DNA of 64,000 bases from Meconema thalassinum (lineage: Eukaryota > Arthropoda > Insecta > Orthoptera > Tettigoniidae): positions 289,845,065 through 289,909,064 of the forward strand of contig OX336395.1 of NCBI GenBank assembly GCA_946902985.2. The letters run 5' to 3'. Each line of letters begins with the position of its first letter. Position 1 is the first letter of the stretch. Shown here piece after piece: positions 30,560 to 42,651 of the stretch. A program made the position numbers and the translations under genes. The notes below the pieces were generated by a model. That model was not told where the DNA came from. It searched no databases and saw only the letters and a program-made list of their open reading frames with translations.

Positions 30560-33245
30560 TGAACCCTTTACCCTATCTTGGATAAATGATTCTACTTTTT
30601 ATTTCTTCATTTAATAAATATTTCAACCAGCATCATGAAAGTAGCCAAACAGCGATGAGGAAATTTCAAGCATTTGTTGGAGACAGTAGGGACATACCTG
30701 CATCAGTTTAACAAAAGGCTAAATACTTGAGCTATGAAAAGAAATAGCAGAGCGATGTATCATAACGACAGGTGTGGCTACCTCAATTTTAGAAGCGACG
30801 CGCGGTCAGACATGGTTCTGGTATGTTCATTGTGATATTCGCGCCTAGAAGAAATATGATGCAGTTACGTGAATGGCTGATGAAGAAAATAGACACTCCC
30901 AAGACGCCAAGACCTACTAGAAACCGCCAAATTACAGAAAATGGAGAACCAATGAGAAGAGAATGCCTACTTGCGCGCCAACTCCGGCTGGGGTACGCGG
31001 TGGCTAGCATTCACGCGGGAAATCGCCTAGACAAAATCTCTACGATCAATTCTAGGATTAATGGGCATATTCTTGACCTGTGCAATATTACGAGTTCAGT
31101 GATATGTATTTCATTCCTGTATCACAATTATTTCGAGAAATTTTTACATAAAATCCCCCTCCATCTAGACCCAAGGGCCAGTTCATTTATAAGTGTGTCG
31201 AAGAGCCAAGACATTATTACTATTCTGTTCGTCTACGGACGTAGACTTATTATTATTCTGTTCGTCTGAGGACGTAGACTTTTATTCCGTGTCACAAGGA
31301 CACAAGATATTCATTGTAAAGTGTTAAATTCAGTGATAGATAGTCATAGTACTATAGTTATAGGGGCAGTAGCGTCGATAATTCGCCAACGAACAGTGAC
31401 AGGGAATTTAGTACCTGAACAAGCGAATTTAGTAGTCAGACATAAAGTGTATAATAACCTAATTTTTGTATCAGCGCAAGGATGACATCGATGAATGCAG
31501 AGGAAGTTTGGAATTCTCAACACTCCGTCCAGATAGCTGATATGAGATAAAGAACCATCCAGTTGGGGAATGGCGTCTGATGTTCTTTGACGGGTGACTA
31601 CAAAAAGAGATGAGTACATAATAATATTATTTATTATTGGTTAAATTAACTTATGGTTTATGGGACATATTTTTTGTAAATACTTTGCTTGTGTGATAAA
31701 TGTAGTATATATAGTTTTGATCTGACACATTTTTGTTTGGAAGCAGCTCGCACAATTGTAGTTTTTGGAAGGTTCTTTTCTTTGTGTTGTGTTAACTAAC
31801 GTATCTATGTGAACGGCCGTGTTCGCCTATGTTACGAAGTGCGGTTAAAAAACGTCTCTCGGAGATATGTCGTGTTTCAGAAGTAGGACTGAATTAATAT
31901 AATGATATAGTAGATTGGAGGGTAATTAAATTTTGTTGAGATTTATTATTGATCAGATTCAGTGTGATTATTGCCTTTGGAGCAATGTAATTTGTGACGA
32001 AGAGTATTCAGCTCTATCGTAAGTTTTAAATATTGTGTTAAATGTTTGCGAGCTCTAATTCAGCAGACCCGTGTGAAAGGCGTTATGTCAGTCCCAGATG
32101 TGTATATTGTGAGTATACTTTTGTGGTATTACAAGCGGGAATTTCAGCAGAGACTGATTTCTGTCAGCTTGGTACCAGATTCATATTGTATCCTTGCGAG
32201 GACAATTATGGATATGTGATTATTGTCTGACCATATGTTGAGTTGGAGGAGATGTTAGTTGCTGTTGATTCCTTGAGATAACAGTCCAGCTGGTCGGCTA
32301 TTTATATACACTGGAAGGGGGACATGACTGGTATTGTGGAATGGGTGAGTTGTGGTCACAAGGGCTGGCTGAGTTTCGCAAGCAAGCTCATTAAAGTGGA
32401 GTGCACGTCTGGCTCCCAATTACTTGAAAATAAGTATAAATGTGAGAAACTGATCAATGGTAAAATTGTTTAAATAAATGGGAGTTGCCTACGAAACACG
32501 ATCACCTTCGAAGCGTTTCCTTAATATGCAGTTTTGTTAATATAAAGTAATCTTATCCACTCAGGTGGTTTGTTGTTGTTGGTTTATTCTATGTTTATTT
32601 TCCATGTCAGTGACCCGTGAGTCACGTGCGGCGCTGTGTTTCCTTGTTGTTGAGTATCTGGCCATTGTGGCAGCTCATTTGGTTAAGTGTGTCACCACAC
32701 TAATAAGGGTCTCAGAGAGATGCCTGTAAATAGTAGAGTTGTAATATGTGTGTCAGAGTTAGATTTAAGGATTTTTATTAATGTTATGCCCATATCCATA
32801 AACGTTGATTTACGAGATGATTGTTCGTGAGCACCGTGGCTGTTAACCCGTTGTGAACGAACGATCATCCAAGTACTCATTTCTCGTAGATAGTCACCAC
32901 GCGAACATAAATTCACATGCAAGGTAGTGGAACTTGGATCCACATTTTATTAGAAAAGGGGAGATCCATCTGACTCCTCAAAGTGATAAATATTCCTGTC
33001 AGGGGAAAATTCAGGGAGGATTTTGTTTATTATTGTTTTGTTTTATTCTTTTATGCACAAATTAGTTATTACATCTTGTTATTATCTTACGTTTTGTCTC
33101 CTTTCTTTCTTAATTATAGTTTTTATCCTATAACCCTTGCCTCAGAAAAGCACGTTGTTTGGCGGACGTAAACACCACACTATGAACTGAACGCGACCCC
33201 TTGATCTAAGATTCTTGCAAAAACACTGCTATTCTGAAGGGTTCA
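30560..33245 (+). repeat. Gypsy LTR 1 (2,686 bp)
   Basis: Begins TGAACCCTT and ends AAGGGTTCA, a 9-bp inverted terminus with TG...CA ends. A TATA-like TATATATAG lies at 31706-31714 and an AATAAA at 32473-32478. A short internal duplication, TCTGTTCGTCT-GGACGTAGACTT, is at about 31220-31280. The LTR is unusually long for this superfamily. Small open frames inside it are not convincingly coding. Confidence 0.95.
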
Positions 33246-33861
33246 TAGGTGAAAACTGGGGGCCAACGGTGGGGCTATTCACTGTGGTGTAACGGGGAGA
33301 TTACACATGTCAATAGTGGCGCATTTGAGTAAAACTGGCATGCCGCAAGTGCTGGCAGATATGACAGTATTTAATCACCGGGAAGTGATATTTTATTAAA
33401 AGTAGTTGAGGCGAAGTGGATACCGCCAAATGTGTGAAAGATAAATTAAAATCAGGAGTTTGCAATGTAAAATACGGTTCACGTTGTTGTCTTTTAAATT
33501 AAAGTAAAATTAAGATGTGATACCGGGCGCCCAATGATAAAGTTAAAACTAGATTTGTTTAGAAAGTCAAACTCATGGAAATATTAGGAGGCTGTAGCCT
33601 AAAATGACAATTAATACTTTGTTAATTAGTCAGTGTTAATATCAGATCAGGATAACTGTTTAATGACTAAATATGTGCTTGGGTTTAAAATTAAATTGAG
33701 TAAAACTAGAACTACTCAGAGATGCAATCAACTAATGGGATTAAAGATAAAAATAAATGAACTGAGTTGGATAAAGAAATTAAATGTGCATTGGATTTAT
33801 GTGCGTGTCAAAGGGCATTGGCGTATGCCATTTCCCATATGTCTCATATATATTATAAAAC
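33246..33861 (+). other. Gypsy unit 1 leader with candidate primer-binding site
   Basis: After the LTR, TGGGGGCCAACGGTGGGGC (about 33258-33276) has the TGG start expected of a tRNA primer-binding site, though it begins about 12 nt after the LTR end and I cannot name the tRNA. The remaining 580 bp up to gag is non-coding leader. Confidence 0.45.
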
Positions 33862-36183
33862 ATGGCAACGGTGGCGCAGATCCAGGAGATCATTGAAAGT
33901 GCAGCAAGGAGAACTCAGGAATTGTTGGATACTAAACTAGCAGAACAGAGTCAATCTATAAACACTAGTATGTTAGAGCAAAGTGAAGCGTTGAATACAA
34001 AATTATCTGAACAAATAAACACTAGTCTGTCAGAACAAAGTGAATCGCTAAATACTAAACTGTTAGAGCAAAGTGAATCGCTAAATACGAAAATGTCAGA
34101 ACAAAGTGAATCGCTAAATACTAAACTGTTAGAACAAAGTGAATCATTGCGGACACAATTAAATAACAGTAGAATTGAGCAAAATGAATATCAGGCGGAA
34201 CAAGCTAGGTTATTAAAGAGTGAAATTAATGACACTATAAATTCACAGTTAGAGGCGCAAAATAATAAAAACACGAACCAATTAGCTTCGTTAACCGCAG
34301 AGATGAAAGAGCACACAAACCAACAGATGATATTACTGGCCCTTGATGTAAGCAAAAATAATGAGAAACAATTAGAGCAGATTGAAAAAATGGAGAGAAT
34401 TTTTGATAAAAAACTTAGCATTCTCGATGAAACGGTGTTAGCTAAATTAGAGCAGATTGAAATAGCATGCACAATGAACACAAGCGAGGTCAAAATAGCT
34501 CAGGATAAGTTGGAAGGACGGTTTAAGGAGATGGAGAAAAGTGGCAGGGTCATTCAACAACAAATATCAGCAGTAGATGAGAACATATCAGGCATAATTA
34601 AAGATATGGACCGTCTCGAGATAAAATCAGCGGAACAGTGGAAAAGCCTAGAAACGGAACAAGAACAATTTAAGAGTACATTAGACGAAAGGCTAAGCCA
34701 GATAGAAAATAATCAGGATGAAAATAAGAGCCAGATAGAAGAAAAAATAAGCACGATTAAAGAACAGATCAGGAAAGATTGGAAGAAAATGAATATTGAT
34801 TCTAGAGAGGAAAGATCCACCATTCTTAAAACAGTAGGCGAAAACCACACGCGTATTCAAGCTTTGGAGCAAGAGGTAAAAAATAAACTTAAAGAGCAGA
34901 CAGACAGGATCATTAAAGCCGAACTCCGCTCATTAGAACAATCGTCTATATTTAAAACGGGAGCATTGAAAGACAAGCCGGATGACTCACATAGTTCCCA
35001 ACCCAGCATAGCAGGAAGTCAGACTCAAGCAGAGAGCCCATTAACAACAAACACGGAAGGATTTCGCAAGAACGTAGATAGGAGTTCAACACCACAGGAC
35101 GGTCATCAGCCCACACAACTTATTCAAGTAATTCGCTCAAATGACTACAAACCGCAGAAATACACAGAAAATTCAGGGGTAACGCCTAAGGCCTTTATCA
35201 AAGAGATTGAAGACCATTTCAATGACACCGGGGTACCTGAAGCACGTAGATTGAGAATGATGGAGAGATTTTTATCAGGAAATGTTCTCACCTGGTTTTT
35301 AAGTTTCAAATATACATTTGGAACCATGTCAGACTTTAATTTAGCGTTTCTGCGCAAATACTGGTCTCCCGCCATACAACAGAGTTTAAGAATGGAGCTT
35401 TACTCTAGAAAATATCAAACTACCCAGCAGACAAAATACTCAGATTTCTTTAACATGCAAATGCTAAAATTTCGCGACCTAGATTACCCATTAAACGAAG
35501 CAGATTTGGTGATGACAATAGCAAGGCAAATGCCAGTTAATGTACAGCAAGTACTAGTCGCAGCAAACGTTAGTACGGCCCTACATGCGGAGCAGATATT
35601 ACGGCAAATAGATGAGACCACATCTCATAGTCATTTTAGAGGAGGAAGACAGCTGGAATTAGTCAACACTACAGAGGTCGTTAAAACAAAACAAGGAAAT
35701 ACTAAAACGCAGGGTACTAATACAAGCACCTCCACACCTAGGCGAAACCAGGAAGAAGGGGAAAACAGACCATATCAGCGTAACGAAAATCACTACAACA
35801 ATAGATACCAGGGCAACAATAGATACCAACAGAGAGGATATCAACAATGGCGTGATAATCGAAGGAATGACAGGCCTTATGGAAGATACGGTGATTACAA
35901 TGCCAATCAAAGATGGAAAGGAAGGAGAGATCAGGATCAAGGAGATCAACGTAACTATCGAGATGACTGGGATGATAGGCACGCTCAATCACAAAATTAC
36001 TTAGAGGAGTTACACGCTAATCAAGGTGGAGAACTAGGAAGATGGGAAAAGGCCATTGGGAACAGAAAGAACCCAGATACACATACTGAGGAAGCTGGAA
36101 GTTTACTGAGACAAGAGGAATATCAAGGACATGAGCGACAGAAGGATGATGGGAGTCGAAATGGAGCTAAACAAAAATGTTAA
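33862..36183 (+). CDS. gag: Gypsy unit 1 Gag
   Basis: 773 residues. Residues 1-100 contain repeats of a 14-residue unit (SEQSESLNTKLLEQ), and the coiled-coil-like region extends to about residue 360. A Ty3/gypsy capsid domain lies at about 430-590 (FIKEIEDHFNDTGVPEARRL, FLSGNVLTWFLSF, ANVSTALHAEQILRQID). The C-terminus (about 620-720) is rich in R, N, Y, Q and G (NNRYQQRGYQQWRDNRR) with no CCHC knuckle, so RNA binding is probably by this basic tract. The stop overlaps the next ORF (ATGTTAA). Confidence 0.9.
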   Translation: MATVAQIQEIIESAARRTQELLDTKLAEQSQSINTSMLEQSEALNTKLSEQINTSLSEQSESLNTKLLEQSESLNTKMSEQSESLNTKLLEQSESLRTQLNNSRIEQNEYQAEQARLLKSEINDTINSQLEAQNNKNTNQLASLTAEMKEHTNQQMILLALDVSKNNEKQLEQIEKMERIFDKKLSILDETVLAKLEQIEIACTMNTSEVKIAQDKLEGRFKEMEKSGRVIQQQISAVDENISGIIKDMDRLEIKSAEQWKSLETEQEQFKSTLDERLSQIENNQDENKSQIEEKISTIKEQIRKDWKKMNIDSREERSTILKTVGENHTRIQALEQEVKNKLKEQTDRIIKAELRSLEQSSIFKTGALKDKPDDSHSSQPSIAGSQTQAESPLTTNTEGFRKNVDRSSTPQDGHQPTQLIQVIRSNDYKPQKYTENSGVTPKAFIKEIEDHFNDTGVPEARRLRMMERFLSGNVLTWFLSFKYTFGTMSDFNLAFLRKYWSPAIQQSLRMELYSRKYQTTQQTKYSDFFNMQMLKFRDLDYPLNEADLVMTIARQMPVNVQQVLVAANVSTALHAEQILRQIDETTSHSHFRGGRQLELVNTTEVVKTKQGNTKTQGTNTSTSTPRRNQEEGENRPYQRNENHYNNRYQGNNRYQQRGYQQWRDNRRNDRPYGRYGDYNANQRWKGRRDQDQGDQRNYRDDWDDRHAQSQNYLEELHANQGGELGRWEKAIGNRKNPDTHTEEAGSLLRQEEYQGHERQKDDGSRNGAKQKC

Positions 36184-37013
36184 TTTTGGATCAAGGAGAC
36201 AGTCTCAAAACACAACAGTCGGAAGTTGAAGATGGATGGATAGTAGCGAACATACAAGAATGGATTGCTTTACCAGAAGACTGCCTGGAGGAGACGGTGA
36301 AACCACGGAACGATGAAATTAGGCAATTACCCATTATTTACGCAAGGATTGGTGGAATTAATATAAGATGTTTATTGGATACAGGGTCACAGATCAGTCT
36401 AGTATCGGAGGCCTTGGTTCGAGAGTTGGGACGGACTCAGAATATTCCTGTAATTCCGGTACCACAGCTCAAAGTGAGGGGTGTTATTCCTGAACGCACC
36501 GTCACTTGTAAACGTCAGGCATACTTAGAGCTGAACATATTGGAACACACTTTTGGGCAAACATTCATTATCATGGCAAAGATGAATTTCAATATAATTC
36601 TTGGTGCAAATTTCATTTGTGACTATCAAGCAGTGATAGATTTACACAAGAATACAGTCAGTTTTAGAGAATATGACCAGCTGAAAAACGTGGGATTGCA
36701 TATGGATGAAATCACTACCGGAAGAGATGTAAATTCTTGGGCATTGGAAGCAATATCAGAAGAGACTGAAGAGGAGGTACGAAAGGCGGAAGATAACATC
36801 GTAAAAGGGGCTGTTGTGGAACTAGATGAGGAGATAGAATCCCAGGAGATATGGTCTTTATTAACAGAAGGAAGTAACAGCGATGCACAATTTGAAGAGT
36901 TACTACAGGAGCGGCTCAATGACATTCAACTTGGGGGTGAACACAGAAAACAGTTGGAAGAGATTTTAAGGAAGCACAAACAGTATTTGATACAGTACCT
37001 GGGAAAATTTTAA
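36177..37013 (+). CDS. Gypsy unit 1 protease ORF
   Basis: 278 residues in the -1 frame relative to gag, overlapping it by 7 nt. Retropepsin active site LLDTGSQISLVS at about residue 66, followed by the second conserved strand IILGANFICDYQAVIDL. An acidic C-terminus leads toward the RT. Synthesis could use reinitiation at the overlapping ATG or -1 slippage at the A-run (36173-36177). The ORF ends 14 nt before the RT ORF's first ATG, again one frame back. Confidence 0.88.
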   Translation: MLILDQGDSLKTQQSEVEDGWIVANIQEWIALPEDCLEETVKPRNDEIRQLPIIYARIGGINIRCLLDTGSQISLVSEALVRELGRTQNIPVIPVPQLKVRGVIPERTVTCKRQAYLELNILEHTFGQTFIIMAKMNFNIILGANFICDYQAVIDLHKNTVSFREYDQLKNVGLHMDEITTGRDVNSWALEAISEETEEEVRKAEDNIVKGAVVELDEEIESQEIWSLLTEGSNSDAQFEELLQERLNDIQLGGEHRKQLEEILRKHKQYLIQYLGKF

Positions 37014-37027
37014 ATTTCAAGTACTCT

Positions 37028-39622
37028 ATGCAAGTCGAGGACTGGTCACCTTTCAAAAGCAGATTGTACCCAATTCCTGAAAAGTATCGTGGTCAAGTTA
37101 AAATCATTATAGATGAGATGTTAGAAGCTGGAGTGATAAGGAAGACACCTACACCTTATCTAAATGCGATTTTGGCAGTCACAAAACCAAATGGATCTAT
37201 TAGACTTTGTTTAGATGCCATAAACCTCAACATGAGACTCATTTTTCCTGAGTATGACAGAGCGCCAATTATCAGAGACGTATTAAAAGGCTTTAAAAAC
37301 AAGAGGATTTATTCATCAGTTGATCTGACGAGCTCGTTCCACCATCTTGAATTGGATGAGAAGTCACAGCTTCTAACTGGCTTCTTATTCGATAACCAGA
37401 CATATTGTTTCGTCAGAATGCCTTTTGGAGTCAAAACAGCGGGCTGTGCTTTAATCCGAGCACTGGACCGGAACCTAACCGAGGAATTAAAGGAGATGAC
37501 GGTGCGATACATAGACGACATTCTGTTGGCATCCGACAACATTGAAACTCACATGGAAAATTTAGATAAAGTATTGGGCAACTTGAATGCATCGAATTTC
37601 AAAGTAAACCTGAAGAAATCGCATTTCTTCAAGAGCGAGATATTATATTTGGGTCACGTCATTGACAAGGAGGGAGTGAAGCCAAACCCAGCTAAGATTG
37701 AAGCGATAAAGAATTTCCCTACACCAACGAGAGTCAAGCACATTCGGGCTTTCTTAGGCGTAACGGGATTCTTTAAAGAAAACTGTCCAGGTTATACAGA
37801 GACGGTAGCTCCAATGCAAGAAATGCTAAAGAAAAATAACAAATGGTCATGGAACGCGGAATGTGAGAAGGCATTCCAAGCAACAAAACAGCTACTGGAA
37901 AACTGCATTAAATTAGGATATCCAGATTTCAAGCTCAAATTTATAATCCAAGCGGATGCTTCACTAATTGGGATAGGTGCTATGCTCTACCAAGAGGATC
38001 CAGCTAACCTGCAGCACAAAACATATTTGGCATTTGTCAGCCGGAAATTGCGTAAGCACGAGCGAAATTATACTGTAACCGAGCTAGAATTGTTGGCCAT
38101 CCTTCATGCGCTCCAACAATGGAAACGAATAATCTATGATTACCAGATTGTTGTCAGAACTGACCACAAGGCACTAACATTCTTGTTTAAGACGTCAATG
38201 GCAAGCGAACGTGTGACACGTTGGTCTATATACATTCAGCAGTTCAGCATTGAAATTGAACATTGTCCAGGGAAGATGAACGTGATACCGGATGCACTCA
38301 GCAGGAACCCAGAGCCTGATAATGAAGAAACAGCGATGGTACAACACTTGGAATTAACGCCGAAGGACCGGGAATTCTTGGAGGAGTTACGTGAGATACA
38401 GCGAGAACAGGAAGCGGAACCATGGATGATGCTATTAATTAAATACTTCAAAAAGCAACTACCTACAGGAACACCTGCATTTCGAGAAGCGAAAGCCAAA
38501 GAAGGAAGATATGTTTATGTCAACAATTTGCTGCACAAATGGGTAGATAATGACCACACCAAGTTACGCATATTAGTACCTGCATCGTTACAACGAGGAT
38601 TGACATGGCATACGCACGAAAGTTACGGTCACGTGGGCTTAGACAAGTGCGAAGCGACAATAGGAGAGACATTTACATGGCCACGTATGAGAACAACAAT
38701 ATGTGACGTCATTACAACTTGTGACCCGTGTCAGAGAACAAAGCCAAATAATTATTTACTGAGGCAATATCCTAGACCATTGCTACCTCAGAAACCATGT
38801 GAGCTACTGGCGGTGGACTGTCTTGGTCCAATTCCGAAGGGAAGGAGAGGTTGCCGTCATTTGCTAGTGTGCATTGATGTATTTTCTAAGTTTGTAGTAC
38901 TATGCCCTATTCAGAAAACCACATCGAAGCAGGTACTCAGTCGCATTCGTAATAGAGTTATTCCAACCCTTGGAAAACCAGAGTTTATATTATCAGATCA
39001 CGGCAGTTATTTCACAAGCGCCGAATTCAAGAAAGGAATGGAAGACATGGGTATAAAACATGTTTTAAGCAGTATCCGACATGCCCAAGCTAATCCAAGC
39101 GAGAGAGTAATTAAATGTGTAACTTCATATTTGAGAATCTTCATTCCGAACGAACACCACAAATGGGTCGATAAAATTAAGGATGTAGAGACATGCATGA
39201 ATTCTACCAGGCACGAGTCAACAGGACAAATCCCTATGGTCCTACACAAGAACGAGTATCCAGTAAGAACGTGGAAAAGCATCATTAACTGTCCACAAGA
39301 TCCCATGATAGCACCAGACCTGCGAATTGAAAGAACGAGAGCATACATGAGGAAACAAGCAGACCGCAGATTACGGCGAGTAAGAAATAAGAGGTTCCAC
39401 GGTGATCTTGAAGTCAACCAGCTCGTTTTGGTAAAACGACCTGCTACATCGGACCCAGAAAAGAAAATCTTTAGTAAATTCTGCGAGAAATTCATAGGAC
39501 CCTATTCTATCGTAAGAAACCTTGGAAATAATGCTTACAGAGTGAAAGAATTAAGCACAGGAACAATGTCAGTTTACAACGCTGCTAACCTAAAAAAATA
39601 TCGTCGAAGTGAACCATGGTAG
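37028..39622 (+). CDS. pol: Gypsy unit 1 Pol: RT, RNase H, integrase
   Basis: 864 residues. RT at about 20-230 with the catalytic VRYIDDILLASD; RNase H with QADAS, TELELLAI, RTDHKAL and PDALSRN; integrase with an HHCC zinc module (HTHESYGH...CDPCQ) and D,D-35-E residues in AVDCLGP, LSDHGSYF and NPSERVIK. The frame is open, but residue 65 is Ile (ATA at 37220-37222) where unit 2 and relatives have Arg in LDAR-LN, so this copy's RT is probably impaired. The coding frame likely extends upstream of the ATG, joined to protease by -1 slippage. No envelope ORF follows. Confidence 0.93.
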   Translation: MQVEDWSPFKSRLYPIPEKYRGQVKIIIDEMLEAGVIRKTPTPYLNAILAVTKPNGSIRLCLDAINLNMRLIFPEYDRAPIIRDVLKGFKNKRIYSSVDLTSSFHHLELDEKSQLLTGFLFDNQTYCFVRMPFGVKTAGCALIRALDRNLTEELKEMTVRYIDDILLASDNIETHMENLDKVLGNLNASNFKVNLKKSHFFKSEILYLGHVIDKEGVKPNPAKIEAIKNFPTPTRVKHIRAFLGVTGFFKENCPGYTETVAPMQEMLKKNNKWSWNAECEKAFQATKQLLENCIKLGYPDFKLKFIIQADASLIGIGAMLYQEDPANLQHKTYLAFVSRKLRKHERNYTVTELELLAILHALQQWKRIIYDYQIVVRTDHKALTFLFKTSMASERVTRWSIYIQQFSIEIEHCPGKMNVIPDALSRNPEPDNEETAMVQHLELTPKDREFLEELREIQREQEAEPWMMLLIKYFKKQLPTGTPAFREAKAKEGRYVYVNNLLHKWVDNDHTKLRILVPASLQRGLTWHTHESYGHVGLDKCEATIGETFTWPRMRTTICDVITTCDPCQRTKPNNYLLRQYPRPLLPQKPCELLAVDCLGPIPKGRRGCRHLLVCIDVFSKFVVLCPIQKTTSKQVLSRIRNRVIPTLGKPEFILSDHGSYFTSAEFKKGMEDMGIKHVLSSIRHAQANPSERVIKCVTSYLRIFIPNEHHKWVDKIKDVETCMNSTRHESTGQIPMVLHKNEYPVRTWKSIINCPQDPMIAPDLRIERTRAYMRKQADRRLRRVRNKRFHGDLEVNQLVLVKRPATSDPEKKIFSKFCEKFIGPYSIVRNLGNNAYRVKELSTGTMSVYNAANLKKYRRSEPW

Positions 39623-39965
39623 CGCCGAAATAATGACGCTGTTGGAATATACGGACGTCCTACTATCAACAAAGTCAACGGGGAGCAGTTGAGTACGGCA
39701 CGTGATGAAGGAGGAAGTAGACTTGTTGTTGACAAACATTAACGAGGCGAGTAAGGTGTCGCCGCAGGCATCAGAGCGTCACGCAAGATTGGAAGGGGGA
39801 GAGACAAGCAGGATATGAAAACGAGTAAATGCCATTGAAGACAGGAGCGCCTAGACCAAGTAAGAAAAAGGGGTGATTCTGGAAATAAAACAAATTGGCC
39901 TACGGAAGTATTGTAAAATTGTCGACTTTATTCCTAAGTTCGAAATTTTGTGAGTGGGAGAGTTG

Positions 39966-42651
39966 TGAACCCTTTACCCTATGTTGGATAAATGATTCTA
40001 CTTTTTATTTCTTCATTTAATAAATATTTCAACCAGCATCATGAAAGTAGCCAGACAGCGATGAGGAAATTTCAAGCATTTGTTGGAGACAGTAGGGACA
40101 TACCTGCATCAGTTTAACAAAAGGCTAAATACTTGAGCTATGAAAAGAAATAGCAGAGCGATGGATCATAAGGACAGGTGTGGCTACCTCAATTTTAGAA
40201 GCGACGCGCGGTGAGACATGGTTCTGGTATGTTCATTGTGATATTCGCGCCTAGAAGAAATATGATGCAGTAACGTGAATGGCTGATGAAGAAAATAGAC
40301 ACTCCCAAGACGGCAAGACCTACTAGAAACCGCCAAATTACAGAAAATGGAGAACCAATGAGAAGAGAATGCCTACTTGCGCGCCAACTCCGGCTGGGGT
40401 ACGCGGTGGCTAGCATTCACGCGGGAAATCGCCTAGACAAAATCTCTACGATCAATTCTAGGATTAATGGGCATATTCTTGACCTGTGCAATATTACGAG
40501 TTCAGTGATATGTATTTCATTCCTGTATCACAATTATTTCGAGAAATTTTTACATAAAATCCCCCTCCATCTAGACCCAAGGGCCAGTTCATTTATAAGT
40601 GTGTCGAAGAGCCAAGACATTATTACTATTCTGTTCGTCTACGGACGTAGACTTATTATTATTCTGTTCGTCTGAGGACGTAGACTTTTATTCCGTGTCA
40701 CAAGGACACAAGATATTCATTGTAAAGTGTTAAATTCAGTGATAGATAGTCATAGTACTATAGTTATAGGGGCAGTAGCGTCGATAATTCGCCAACGAAC
40801 AGTGACAGGGAATTTAGTACCTGAACAAGCGAATTTAGTAGTCAGACATAAAGTGTATAATAACCTAATTTTTGTATCAGCGCAAGGATGACATCGATGA
40901 ATGCAGAGGAAGTTTGGAATTCTCAACACTCCGTCCAGATGACTGATATGAGATAAAGAACCATCCAGTTGGGGAATGGCGTCTGATGTTCTTTGACGGG
41001 TGACTACAAAAAGAGATGAGTACATAATAATATTATTTATTATTGGTTAAATTAACTTATGGTTTATGGGACATATTTTTTGTAAATACTTTGCTTGTGT
41101 GATAAATGTAGTATATATAGTTTTGATCTGACACATTTTTGTTTGGAAGCAGCTCGCACAATTGTAGTTTTTGGAAGGTTCTTTTCTTTGTGTTGTGTTA
41201 ACTAACGTATCTATGTGAACGGCCGTGTTCGCCTATGTTACGAAGTGCGGTTAAAAAACGTCTCTCGGAGATATGTCGTGTTTCAGAAGTAGGACTGAAT
41301 TAATATAATGATATAGTAGATTGGAGGGTAATTAAATTTTGTTGAGATTTATTATTGATCAGATTCAGTGTGATTATTGCCTTTGGAGCAATGTAATTTG
41401 TGACGAAGAGTATTCAGCTCTATCGTAAGTTTTAAATATTGTGTTAAATGTTTGCGAGCTCTAATTCAGCAGACCCGTGTGAAAGGCGTTATGTCAGTCC
41501 CAGATGTGTATATTGTGAGTATACTTTTGTGGTATTACAAGCGGGAATTTCAGCAGAGACTGATTTCTGTCAGCTTGGTACCAGATTCATATTGTATCCT
41601 TGCGAGGACAATTATGGATATGTGATTATTGTCTGACCATATGTTGAGTTGGAGGAGATGTTAGTTGCTGTTGATTCCTTGAGATAACAGTCCAGCTGGT
41701 CGGCTATTTATATACACTGGAAGGGGGACATGACTGGTATTGTGGAATGGGTGAGTTGTGGTCACAAGGGCTGGCTGAGTTTCGCAAGCAAGCTCATTAA
41801 AGTGGAGTGCACGTCTGGCTCCCAATTACTTGAAAATAAATATAAATGTGAGAAACTGATCAATGGTAAAATTGTTTAAATAAATGGGAGTTGCCTACGA
41901 AACACGATAACCTTCGAAGCGTTTCCTTAACATGCAGTTTTGTTAATATAAAGTAATCTTATCCACTCAGGTGGTTTGTTGTTGTTGGTTTATTCTATGT
42001 TTATTTTCCATGTCAGTGACCCGTGAGTCACGTGCGGCGCTGTGTTTCCTTGTTGTTGAGTATCTGGCCATTGTGGCAGCTCATTTGGTTAAGTGTGTCA
42101 CCACACTAATAAGGGTCTCAGAGAGATGCCTGTAAATAGTAGAGTTGTAATATGTGTGTCAGAGTTAGATTTAAGGATTTTTATTAATGTTATGCCCATA
42201 TCCATAAACGTTGATTTACGAGATGATTGTTCGTGAGCACCGTGGCTGTTAACCCGTTGTGAACGAACGATCATCCAAGTACTCATTTCTCGTAGATAGT
42301 CACCACGCGAACATAAATTCACATGCAAGGTAGTGGAACTTGGATCCACATTTTATTAGAAAAGGGGAGATCCATCTGACTCCTCAAAGTGATAAATATT
42401 CCTGTCAGGGGAAAATTCAGGGAGGATTTTGTTTATTATTGTTTTGTTTTATTCTTTTATGCACAAATTAGTTATTACATCTTGTTATTATCTTACGTTT
42501 TGTCTCCTTTCTTTCTTAATTATAGTTTTTATCCTATAACCCTTGCCTCAGAAAAGCACGTTGTTTGGCGGACGTAAACACCACACTATGAACTGAACGC
42601 GACCCCTTGATCTAAGATTCTTGCAAAAACACTGCTATTCTGAAGGGTTCA
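39966..42651 (+). repeat. Gypsy LTR 2 (central, shared)
   Basis: Same length and ends as LTR 1, serving both as 3' LTR of unit 1 and 5' LTR of unit 2. It follows a purine-rich GAGTGGGAGAG tract (39955-39965), the probable polypurine tract. It differs from LTR 1 by scattered substitutions only. Confidence 0.95.

Noticed and set aside
30823..31269. 148-codon open frame inside LTR 1
   Set aside because: The start region is not kept in LTR 2 and LTR 3 (a stop appears near the equivalent start) and no domain is recognisable. Conservation of the remaining 129 codons simply reflects near-identical LTRs.
33258..33276. Firm tRNA assignment of the gypsy primer-binding site
   Set aside because: The TGG-initiated tract is plausible, but it lies about 12 nt after the LTR and I cannot match it confidently to a tRNA 3' end without a search.
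39007..39495. 162-codon minus-strand frame over the integrase (and its copy at 48413-48901)
   Set aside because: Antisense shadow of the integrase frame, identical in both copies only because the element is duplicated.
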